A DNA stretch of 42,156 nucleotides from Bacteroidales bacterium. GTDB lineage: Bacteria > Bacteroidota > Bacteroidia > Bacteroidales > UBA7960. The position numbers were made by a program, and so were the translations under genes. The stretch is from assembly GCA_007129355.1 (NCBI GenBank), contig SKVR01000179.1:1-42156 (forward strand), read 5' to 3'. Below the pieces are notes generated by a model, which did not search any database, had not been told where the DNA came from, and saw nothing but the letters and a program-made list of their open reading frames with translations. This document shows positions 31,893-39,873 of the stretch, in pieces (the first letter of the stretch is position 1; every line of letters begins with the position of its first letter).

Positions 31893-32573
31893 TCAATAAT
31901 TATTTTTTCGATCTATCCCCTTCTGATAATACTTACAAACTTCCTTCAACGGGCATTCCTCGCATTTTGGTTTACGCGCCACACAAACATAGCGGCCGTG
32001 CAGGATAAGCCAGTGGTGGGCAATGGCTAGCAGGTCTTTAGGGATGTGTTTTACCAGTTGCCGTTCAGTTTCAAGAGGGGTTTTAGAATTGGTGGTAAGC
32101 CCGATGCGTGCTGAAACCCTGAACACGTGCGTATCTACAGCCAGGGCTGGTTTGTTGAAAACCACCGAAGCTATAACGTTGGCTGTTTTGCGCCCAACTC
32201 CGGGCAGCTTTTGCAGCTCGTCTACATCCTCAGGCACAATACCACGAAATTCGTTGGTTAGTTTTTGGGCCATTCCCAAAAGGCTTTTAGATTTATTATT
32301 GGGATAGGAACAGCTTTTTATATACTCGAAAATCTCACCCACTTCAGCATTAGCCAGAGATTCAGCAGTGGGGAAACGTTCAAAAAATGGTGGCGTAATC
32401 ATATTCACACGCTTATCGGTGCATTGTGCAGATAAAATAACCGCCACAAGCAATTCGTAAGGGCTGGCATATTTTAATTCCGTTTCGGCAATGGGCTGAT
32501 GAGTGAGAAAATAATCCAGCACAAATTTGAAACGGTCTTTTTTGGTAATTCGCTTTTTGGGTTGTTCCATCAA
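31893..32573 (-). CDS. nth: Endonuclease III
   Basis: ELVALSAQCTDKRVN-type region, LQKLPGVGRKTANVIASVVF, DTHVFRV, C-X6-C-X2-C-X5-C cluster (CVARKPKCEECPLKEVC). Confidence 0.97.
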   Translation of the reverse strand: MMEQPKKRITKKDRFKFVLDYFLTHQPIAETELKYASPYELLVAVILSAQCTDKRVNMITPPFFERFPTAESLANAEVGEIFEYIKSCSYPNNKSKSLLGMAQKLTNEFRGIVPEDVDELQKLPGVGRKTANVIASVVFNKPALAVDTHVFRVSARIGLTTNSKTPLETERQLVKHIPKDLLAIAHHWLILHGRYVCVARKPKCEECPLKEVCKYYQKGIDRKNNY

Positions 32574-32787
32574 GGATTTATGATTTCAGATTTATGATTT
32601 TCGAGTTTCGGATTTCGGATTTCGTGTTTCGGATTTCTCTGAGCTCGCCTTCGTCTCGGTTCGTGCTTCGAGTTTCGTGCTTTGAATTTTTTAATTTACA
32701 TCCCCCTATCCCCCTTGAAAGGGGGAATAGGTCAGTATTGGCTTCGGACTTCCGTCTTCAGACTTCGGACTTCCGTCTTCCGTCTTC
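32574..32787. repeat. Intergenic low-complexity word-like repeat tract
   Basis: GATTTC/GTTTCGGATTTCGGATTTC words; perfect 18-bp direct repeat CTTCGGACTTCCGTCTTC at 32742-32759 and 32763-32780; palindrome at 32705-32731. Confidence 0.75.
32705..32731. repeat. Near-perfect palindrome
   Basis: CCTAT-CCCCCTT-GA-AAGGGGG-A-ATAGG: 12 bp paired per arm with one bulge. Confidence 0.7.
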
Positions 32788-33762
32788 TTACATTTCATAT
32801 CCCACCATCTTTCCCTTTTCCATAATCAGCTCATCGTCGAAATAAACATCGGGTTCGATTACCAGTCCGTCCATATGGCTGTTTACTGAGATTCTGCCAC
32901 CCATGGTAATATTGTTACCAAAGGCAATGTGTATGGTACCGAAAACCTTTTCATCTTCCAGGATCATTCCGGTAAGTTTGGCTTTGTAATTGGTTCCGAT
33001 ACCAAATTCGGCAACTGCCCTTGCATCGCGACCTGACTTTTCAAAAAGTTCTACCAGTTTTTCTGCTTCTTTACCACCCTTAACTTCTTCGGCATAACCA
33101 TTTTTCACTTGAATAACTATGGGTTCTTCAATGATACCTACACCAGCCATGGAGCCATCAATAACTACCGTACCGTTTGACTGATCTTCCCAGGGAGCAA
33201 GAAAAACTTCACCCGATGGGAGGTTACCGCTGTCTCCTTGATTCTTCAAAACTCCGGTGCTTGGAATGATCTTACGGTCTTTCACCGGCATGGTGATATC
33301 GGTACCTTTTTCGGTTACTACCCTGATGTTGTAAACCCCTTCCAGCTTTTTTGCAATGTGATGGGTAAGACTAATGATCTTATCATAATCGGCACTCAGG
33401 CAACGAGACATGGCATCAACGGTTATTCCCGGCATAGTTCCAACCCTTACACCCAATTTAACCGCTTCGCGGCGTGCATCGGTATGGGTAAGAGATTTGG
33501 CGGTGGGACACACCACTACATCTACCAACTTCATCATTTCAGCTACCGGTTTTGGAGGTTCCTGCCCGTTGATTTCGCGGGATTTTATTTCCACAAATAC
33601 GGATTCTTTGCACATGGCCATTCCTGCTTCATGCAGAGCCATACCTATTTCACGTTTTACTTCATCAGTAATAATCAGAAGCGTTTCATTTTCCTTCAGA
33701 CCCATGCAGTCGCGTAATGCAATTACTGAAGCATCCTGGAGTTCTTTGTTTGTTTTGGTCAT
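32788..33762 (-). CDS. Aminopeptidase, M29-like
   Basis: KLVDVVVCPTAKSLTHTDARREAVKLGVRVGTMPGIT; PSGEVFLAPWEDQSNGTVVIDGSMAGVG; EFGIGTNYKAKLTGMILEDEKVFGTIHIAFGNNITMGG; start adjusted to MTKTNKEL. Confidence 0.8.
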   Translation of the reverse strand: MTKTNKELQDASVIALRDCMGLKENETLLIITDEVKREIGMALHEAGMAMCKESVFVEIKSREINGQEPPKPVAEMMKLVDVVVCPTAKSLTHTDARREAVKLGVRVGTMPGITVDAMSRCLSADYDKIISLTHHIAKKLEGVYNIRVVTEKGTDITMPVKDRKIIPSTGVLKNQGDSGNLPSGEVFLAPWEDQSNGTVVIDGSMAGVGIIEEPIVIQVKNGYAEEVKGGKEAEKLVELFEKSGRDARAVAEFGIGTNYKAKLTGMILEDEKVFGTIHIAFGNNITMGGRISVNSHMDGLVIEPDVYFDDELIMEKGKMVGYEM

Positions 33763-33797
33763 TTCTTTCAGATTTAGTTCACCGCAGAGACTAATCA

Positions 33798-34295
33798 CTA
33801 ATCACTATACTCGCCTTTTACATCATTGCTCATCATATCCACTTTTGCTTTAAGTTCATTTTTGAAGTCAATGATCTTTTGCCGGATTTTTTCATCCTGT
33901 GCACCCAGTATCTGGGCTGCAAGAATTCCTGCATTGCGGGCACCATCAAGTGCAACTGTTGCCACAGGCACACCGGCCGGCATCTGCAGGATGGATAGTA
34001 CAGAGTCCCATCCATCAATACTGTTGGATGATTTCACGGGCACACCGATAACAGGCAGCGGTGTAAGTGAAGCAATCATACCGGGCAAATGCGCTGCACC
34101 ACCTGCACCCGCAATTATAACCTTTACCCCTTTTTCATGGGCATGCTTTGCAAACTCAAACATCTTTTCAGGGGTACGATGTGCTGAAACAATATCCACC
34201 TCGCATTCCACACCCAGGTCTTTGAGTATATTAACTGCTTCTTCCATAACTCTCAAATCGGAAGAGCTTCCCATTACAATGGCTACTTTTTTCAT
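33798..34295 (-). CDS. purE: N5-carboxyaminoimidazole ribonucleotide mutase
   Basis: VAIVMGSSSDLRVMEEA, SAHRTPEKMFEFAKHA, IAGAGGAAHLPGMIASLTPLPVIGVPV. Confidence 0.97.
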   Translation of the reverse strand: MKKVAIVMGSSSDLRVMEEAVNILKDLGVECEVDIVSAHRTPEKMFEFAKHAHEKGVKVIIAGAGGAAHLPGMIASLTPLPVIGVPVKSSNSIDGWDSVLSILQMPAGVPVATVALDGARNAGILAAQILGAQDEKIRQKIIDFKNELKAKVDMMSNDVKGEYSD

Positions 34296-34452
34296 ATTGT
34301 TGGGTTATTTGGTTAATGGGTTTTTGGTTATTGAGTTATTAAGAAAATAGGAAAGTAAGAAAGTAGGGATTTTGGATTTAGGTTTATCTTCGTGCTTCGA
34401 TATTAGTGCTTCGAATTTTCCTTATTCCGTTCTCCGTTTTTCCTACTCCGTT
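34296..34452. repeat. Intergenic low-complexity repeat tract sharing a core with the 32.6-kb tract
   Basis: TTCGTGCTTCGATATTAGTGCTTCGAATTTT (34389-34419) aligns with TTCGTGCTTCGAGTTTCGTGCTTTGAATTTT (32660-32690); also CCGTTCTCCG...ACTCCGTTC words and GGTTATT/GAAAGTAAGAAAGTAG words. Confidence 0.6.
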
Positions 34453-35610
34453 CTAACTTTTCACCTTCAATATATCTTTCACTTTCATTGCATTTTCTTT
34501 GGCCTTTTCCAGGGAATCAGCTGTTATTGTAACGTGTCCCATTTTCCGGTAAGGCCTGGTTTCAGTTTTTCCGTAAAGGTGCATATAAGCCCCTTCGATC
34601 GCAAGCATTTTATCTGCTCCCTCATAGAACACAGGCCCTGTGAAATTTTCTTCGCCTGTAAGGTTTACCATTACAGCAGGTCGTACAAGTTTCGTATTGC
34701 CCAAAGGAAATCCAAGTATCGCACGTAAATGTTGTTCAAACTGAGATGTAACGCATGCTTCAATGGTAAGGTGACCACTGTTGTGCACCCTGGGGGCACA
34801 TTCATTTACCCATATCTCACCTTTTTTTGTTACAAACATTTCCACGGCAAGTAAACCCACAATCTGCAACTTCTCTACAAGAGACCGGGCAATAACATCT
34901 GCCGCATCAAGATATTCAGGAGATAGATCGGCCGGGCAAAATACATACTCCACAAGATTTGCAACGGGATGAAATGCCATTTCAACAGGTGGAAAAACCC
35001 GGATCTCACCGGCTTCATTACGGGCTGCTACTATGGCAATTTCATGCTCTATGGCAGCGAGCTCTTCTACCAACCCCGGCACATCCGGAATACTTTCAAT
35101 ATCAGACTTTGACCTGACGATGATCACTCCCCGGCCGTCATACCCGCCAACAGCTGCTTTCCAAACAAAGGGCATTTGGGTTGATTTCTTCTCCATCCTG
35201 CGGAGCATCTCAGCTTTATTCTTAAACCCAAACCATGGTGCCGTGGGAACCTTATGATCCTGGTAAAACTGCTTCTGGTCTGTCTTATTTTTGATAAGTT
35301 CAACGATCTCAGGCTGTGGAAATACTTTCTTTCCCATGGCCTGCAGGTCTTTCATAGCCTGAGTGTTCACATTTTCTATTTCAATGGTAATGACATCGCA
35401 ATCCTGACCGAACTGCATAACTGTATCATAATCATTGAAGCTGCCCTGAACAAATTCCTTGCTTCCCACCGAGCAGGGTGCATCAGCAGATGGATCAAGA
35501 ACTTTTGTGTATAGATCATAGCGACGGGCAACATCGAGCAACATTTTTCCCAGCTGACCCCCACCGAGAATTCCTATCTTTTTATCTTTTGATGAAAAGT
35601 AATTTTCCAT
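34453..35610 (-). CDS. purK: N5-carboxyaminoimidazole ribonucleotide synthase
   Basis: KIGILGGGQLGKMLLDVARRYDL; WKAAVGGYDGRGV; ECAPRVHNSGHLTIEACVTSQFEQHLRAILG. Confidence 0.97.
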   Translation of the reverse strand: MENYFSSKDKKIGILGGGQLGKMLLDVARRYDLYTKVLDPSADAPCSVGSKEFVQGSFNDYDTVMQFGQDCDVITIEIENVNTQAMKDLQAMGKKVFPQPEIVELIKNKTDQKQFYQDHKVPTAPWFGFKNKAEMLRRMEKKSTQMPFVWKAAVGGYDGRGVIIVRSKSDIESIPDVPGLVEELAAIEHEIAIVAARNEAGEIRVFPPVEMAFHPVANLVEYVFCPADLSPEYLDAADVIARSLVEKLQIVGLLAVEMFVTKKGEIWVNECAPRVHNSGHLTIEACVTSQFEQHLRAILGFPLGNTKLVRPAVMVNLTGEENFTGPVFYEGADKMLAIEGAYMHLYGKTETRPYRKMGHVTITADSLEKAKENAMKVKDILKVKS

Positions 35611-35641
35611 TATCTGTAATTAGTGCCATTTTCAATACAGG

Positions 35642-35649
35642 CAAAGGTA
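35642..35649 (-). promoter_or_regulatory. Possible -7 element (TACCTTTG) for purK
   Basis: TAnnTTTG match on the minus strand about 32 bp upstream of purK; no -33 TTG at the standard distance. Confidence 0.35.
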
Positions 35650-35803
35650 ATAAGTTCTTTTATTTTTAGAAACCAATCTATACAGCTTTAAGATTAACAG
35701 AGACCCATACAACGCAAATTTGAGTAAATTCAGCTGGTAAATTTACACTATAAAATGTGGGTTATAATCAGAATTTTTATTAGATTTGAATAGATAACTA
35801 ATT

Positions 35804-36739
35804 ATGATTAAGAGAAAAACCCATACTGGTGAAATAAAGGAATCAGTATTTTCTTCTGAACTAACTGCTGATCCTGAGCCCCGTGTTGCAAAACTGAGTG
35901 GTATTAAACTTTTTTTTCTTGCCATGGTTTTTATGGGTCAGTTGGCCGGCAGCCCGGCACAAACTCCCGATCGTATTGCCCTTACATACCACAAGCAGCT
36001 GGTAAGGGTGTTTGAATACCGCGACTCATTGGAGGGAGTTCATCCCTTTGTAAAAGGCCTTTACCCCATTGCCATTGCAGAAGACGGCTATTTCTATGTT
36101 TTTGACCTGGATAGTTCAAAAACCCAATACCGTATCATGGCCTATGAAGAAATTGAGATGAAGGTGCCCCGGGGCATCCGGGCAGCTTTTCCTCTACAGT
36201 TTTATGATAACAAATGTACATGTGTGGTAACCGGCGATGTATTTGATACTCCTGAAGGCTATATAATGATTTTTCATGAGTTTATTCACTGCCATCAATG
36301 GAATACCGTTGAACCCGGTTTACGCAGAGAATTACCCCTGGCAGTAAAATCGCTTGAGGCTGGTAATTATATGTGGGAAATTGAGCATCCTTTCCCCTAC
36401 CATGACAAATGGTTTGTAAAAACTTATAACGCTTTCCTTGAGGCAGCAAATAATTATGACGATGAGAAAGTAGCTGAAATGCGGGCCGAACTTGCATCTA
36501 TTCTTAACGAAGACGATTATCAGTATATGGTTTGGCAGGAATGGAAGGAAGGATTTGCACTTTCGCTGGAAAATAAAATGCGGAAACATTTAAATTTACC
36601 TGAGAACAAGGTAGGCAGACAGCAACCCTTCAGCCGAACCGTATTTTATGCAGGTGGTTCAGCATATATTGAATATCTGACCAAGAAAAATCCCGAGTTA
36701 CTTACCGATCTGGAAGCCCTGTTCTACAATATGTATTAA
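35804..36739 (+). CDS. Uncharacterised secreted protein with HExxH motif (putative gluzincin-like metallopeptidase)
   Basis: Internal hydrophobic signal-like segment; MIFHEFIHCHQW (HEFIH) followed downstream by EWKEGFALSLE. Confidence 0.55.
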   Translation: MIKRKTHTGEIKESVFSSELTADPEPRVAKLSGIKLFFLAMVFMGQLAGSPAQTPDRIALTYHKQLVRVFEYRDSLEGVHPFVKGLYPIAIAEDGYFYVFDLDSSKTQYRIMAYEEIEMKVPRGIRAAFPLQFYDNKCTCVVTGDVFDTPEGYIMIFHEFIHCHQWNTVEPGLRRELPLAVKSLEAGNYMWEIEHPFPYHDKWFVKTYNAFLEAANNYDDEKVAEMRAELASILNEDDYQYMVWQEWKEGFALSLENKMRKHLNLPENKVGRQQPFSRTVFYAGGSAYIEYLTKKNPELLTDLEALFYNMY

Positions 36740-36763
36740 AGAAATTATATTTAATTCCAGCCC

Positions 36764-37582
36764 ATGAAGCATACTTTACTACTGACTACTGCCCTGCTGA
36801 TTTTATCTTCCGTTACATGGGCAGCAAACGACAATTATCCTTTTGGCGGACGGGCTGCCGGTATGGGCAACGCAGCCGTTACTTTATACGACTTCTGGGC
36901 TATCAGTCATAACCAGGCCGGCCTGGCCCGAATGCAAAATATGGCTGCCGGGGTTTATTTTGAAAACCGTTTTCTAATACAGGAACTAAGTTTCGGGGCG
37001 GGCGCTATTGTATACCCCACAGAATCAGGTGTTCTGGGTTTTAACTTTACCTATTTCGGATTTGAGTTATACAATGAAAGCAAGGTCGGACTTGCTTATG
37101 CCCGTGAGTTTGGCGAACGCTTTTCTGCAGGTGTGCAGCTCAACTACCATAACACAAATATAGCTGAAGATTATGGCAATAAAGGAAACCTGACCTTTGA
37201 GCTGGGTGCCATATTTCATATTCTTCCGGAACTCAGCTTTGGGGTGCATCTTTTTAATCCCACCCGCGCAAAAATTGCAGACTTTGCCGATGAAAGAATT
37301 CCCACCATATTCCGAACCGGACTCTCTTATGAGTTTTCTGACAGGGTAATTGTGGTGGTTGAAACCGAAAAAAGTGTAAACCTGAATCCTGTTTTCCGCA
37401 CCGGCATTGAATATCGTATTTCCGATCCTTTATATATAAGAGGTGGTATAGGCACCAATCCAACCACCAATGCTTTTGGTTTTGGACTGGAACTGGGAAA
37501 CCTGAATATTGATGTTGCCACATCATTCCATCACGTTTTGGGTTATTCACCGCAACTGAGTTTTATTTATAACTTTAAATAG
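36764..37582 (+). CDS. UPF0164/PorV-like outer-membrane beta-barrel protein
   Basis: Signal peptide; GGRAAGMGNAAVTLYDFWAISHNQAGLA motif typical of this family; alternating beta strands to the C-terminus. Confidence 0.75.
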   Translation: MKHTLLLTTALLILSSVTWAANDNYPFGGRAAGMGNAAVTLYDFWAISHNQAGLARMQNMAAGVYFENRFLIQELSFGAGAIVYPTESGVLGFNFTYFGFELYNESKVGLAYAREFGERFSAGVQLNYHNTNIAEDYGNKGNLTFELGAIFHILPELSFGVHLFNPTRAKIADFADERIPTIFRTGLSYEFSDRVIVVVETEKSVNLNPVFRTGIEYRISDPLYIRGGIGTNPTTNAFGFGLELGNLNIDVATSFHHVLGYSPQLSFIYNFK

Positions 37583-37593
37583 TAAAACTTACT

Positions 37594-39735
37594 ATGCAGA
37601 TGGTGACTATTAAATATTTCTTACCAGGGTTTCTCTCACCACTATTGTTTATCGGGTTTTTTCTTCTGCCCAATCTCTTATACAGTCAGCAAGAAGAAAC
37701 TCCTCCATCTTTACAGCCACCGGAACAGATCGTTGAAGATGATGACTTTCATCAAAGAGTTGAAAGCCTGATCGAAGAAAGTGATGAAGAAATTGATGCC
37801 ACTGAACTGATTGAAGAACTGGAATTGCTAAGACAACGCCCCCTTAATCTCAACGCTGCAAGTGCCGATGATTTGCGAAGGATTTTCTTCCTGAATGATA
37901 TCCAGATCAATAACCTGATCGAACACCGTAACCGCTTCGGAAACCTTTTAAGTATGTTGGAATTGCAGGCCATTGACGGGTTTGATCTGGAAACCATCAG
38001 GCAAATACAGCCCTTTGTTACAGTAAGCGAAATTGTGGAAAGACGCCGTTTTAACATCAGCGATATCCTCGAACGTGGCAACAGCCAGTACTTTCTTCGC
38101 TATCAGCAACTTTTTCAAGAGCAAAGAGGCTTCTCGCCTATTGATCCGGAAGAACTTGAAGCAAACCCAAACGCACGCTACCTCGGAAGTCCTTACCGGT
38201 TATATTCACGATACCGGTTTTCCTGGTACAATAATCTGAGCATAGGAGTGACAGCCGAAAAGGATCCCGGAGAGGAATTCTTCAGGGGTAGCCAGCCTTA
38301 TGGTTTCGACTTTTACTCGGCCCACTTTTACCTGCGCGATGCCGGTCGCATAAAATCATTGGCACTGGGTGATTACCAGGTGCAATTCGGGCAGGGTCTG
38401 ACTCTCTGGTCGGGACTTGCTTTCGGAAAAAGCAGCGAGGCTGTTAATGTGAAGAAAAACGGTTTGGGTCTGCGCCCATATACTTCGGTAGATGAGAATA
38501 ATTATATGCGGGGTGCAGCAACCACCGTTACTCTGGGAAATTTTGAATTCACAGGCTTTTACTCAAGCAAAGGACGCGATGCCAATGTCATTGAGTTTGA
38601 TACCATAATGCAGGAAGCTCTTGTTATTACCAGCCTGCAGCAAACCGGGCTTCACCGCACCCCGCGTGAATTGGAGAACAAAAACGCAGTTCAGGAAACA
38701 TTCATGGGATCAAATATTACTTATCGAAGGTCAAATTTCCATGTGGGCATCACCGGTTATTACATGGAACTGGGCGCAGAGTTTCGCAGAAATCTTTCTT
38801 TCTATAATCAATTTGACTTTAACGACCGAACCAATTGGGCAACAGGTGTCGATTATAATTACATCGTACGCAATTTTAACATTTTTGGTGAAGCAGCAAC
38901 CAGCCAGAACGGTGGTTACGCTTTTTTGAATGGGGTAATGATGAGTCTGGATCCCAGGTTATCCATGAGTATTCTGCATCGAAGGTTCAGTAAAGACTAC
39001 CAGTCGTTGCTCAGCGTAGCTTTTTCTGAAAATACGCGGGTTGTGAATGAAAATGGATTGTATCTGGGTTTGAATGCACGCTTTTCGCGGGCCTGGACAC
39101 TCAATGCCTATGCCGATCATTTCTCCTTTCCCTGGATGAAGTTCCGCACCTATGCCCCCTCCGGAGGATATGACTACCTGGTGCAACTAAACTACCGCCC
39201 CGAGCGCAGAATAGAAATGTATGCCCGCTACCGCATCAAAAACAAGCCTCTAAACTCACCCGATGAGAATATTATCCGTTATCTGGATGATGTGAAAAGG
39301 CAGAATATCAGATTGCATGCCAGCTATCCCGTAAGTCCTTCCTTTACTTTTCGTAACCGGGTTGAGCTGATATTTTTTGAGCATGGTTCAAAAAAACAAA
39401 CAGGTTATTTAATTTACCAGGATATCGGGTACCGAAGCTTTGCCAGCCCCTGGGCCATAACCGCAAGGTATGCCATTTTTGACACAGATGGTTTTGATGC
39501 AAGGATTTATGCCTATGAAAATGACGTTCTGTATGCATTTTCTTTCCCTTTTTATTCAGATAAAGGACACAGGGCTTATATTGTTGCCAGATATCGGGTA
39601 AACAGGAATATTGACCTGCAGGCACGTCTTGCACAAACCGTTTACACCAACAGAAACCAGATAGGAAGCGGACTTGATTTGATTGAGGGAAACGCACGAA
39701 CAGAAATTAAAGCACAGATGCGTTTAAGGTTTTAG
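37594..39735 (+). CDS. Helix-hairpin-helix domain outer-membrane barrel-like protein
   Basis: Signal peptide; RPLNLNAASADDLRRIFFLNDIQINNLIEHRNRFGNLLSMLEL (ComEA-like HHH); then ~500 aa of beta-barrel-like sequence ending in an aromatic residue (MRLRF). Confidence 0.82.
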   Translation: MQMVTIKYFLPGFLSPLLFIGFFLLPNLLYSQQEETPPSLQPPEQIVEDDDFHQRVESLIEESDEEIDATELIEELELLRQRPLNLNAASADDLRRIFFLNDIQINNLIEHRNRFGNLLSMLELQAIDGFDLETIRQIQPFVTVSEIVERRRFNISDILERGNSQYFLRYQQLFQEQRGFSPIDPEELEANPNARYLGSPYRLYSRYRFSWYNNLSIGVTAEKDPGEEFFRGSQPYGFDFYSAHFYLRDAGRIKSLALGDYQVQFGQGLTLWSGLAFGKSSEAVNVKKNGLGLRPYTSVDENNYMRGAATTVTLGNFEFTGFYSSKGRDANVIEFDTIMQEALVITSLQQTGLHRTPRELENKNAVQETFMGSNITYRRSNFHVGITGYYMELGAEFRRNLSFYNQFDFNDRTNWATGVDYNYIVRNFNIFGEAATSQNGGYAFLNGVMMSLDPRLSMSILHRRFSKDYQSLLSVAFSENTRVVNENGLYLGLNARFSRAWTLNAYADHFSFPWMKFRTYAPSGGYDYLVQLNYRPERRIEMYARYRIKNKPLNSPDENIIRYLDDVKRQNIRLHASYPVSPSFTFRNRVELIFFEHGSKKQTGYLIYQDIGYRSFASPWAITARYAIFDTDGFDARIYAYENDVLYAFSFPFYSDKGHRAYIVARYRVNRNIDLQARLAQTVYTNRNQIGSGLDLIEGNARTEIKAQMRLRF

Positions 39736-39873
39736 TATCATTTTTATTATCTCAATATTTTTTTTACTGAAGTCTGACATTTGCTTTTTTGCATATATTT
39801 GCGCAATTCATTAAGTAATGTTAATAGTTACATCTTTAACTTATTAGTATTCACCAATCAAGCAAAAAAACAT

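Noticed and set aside
32574-32790. CRISPR array
   Set aside because: Repeats are degenerate, short and without regular unique spacers; no cas genes nearby.
33826-34350. 174-aa plus-strand ORF, with 33410-33853
   Set aside because: Antisense to purE and the aminopeptidase; explained by codon bias of the real genes.
39780-39801. TTTG ... TATATTTG as promoter of the POT gene
   Set aside because: The -7 match is good but the TTTG lies only ~10 nt upstream, not ~19; too weak to list as a feature.
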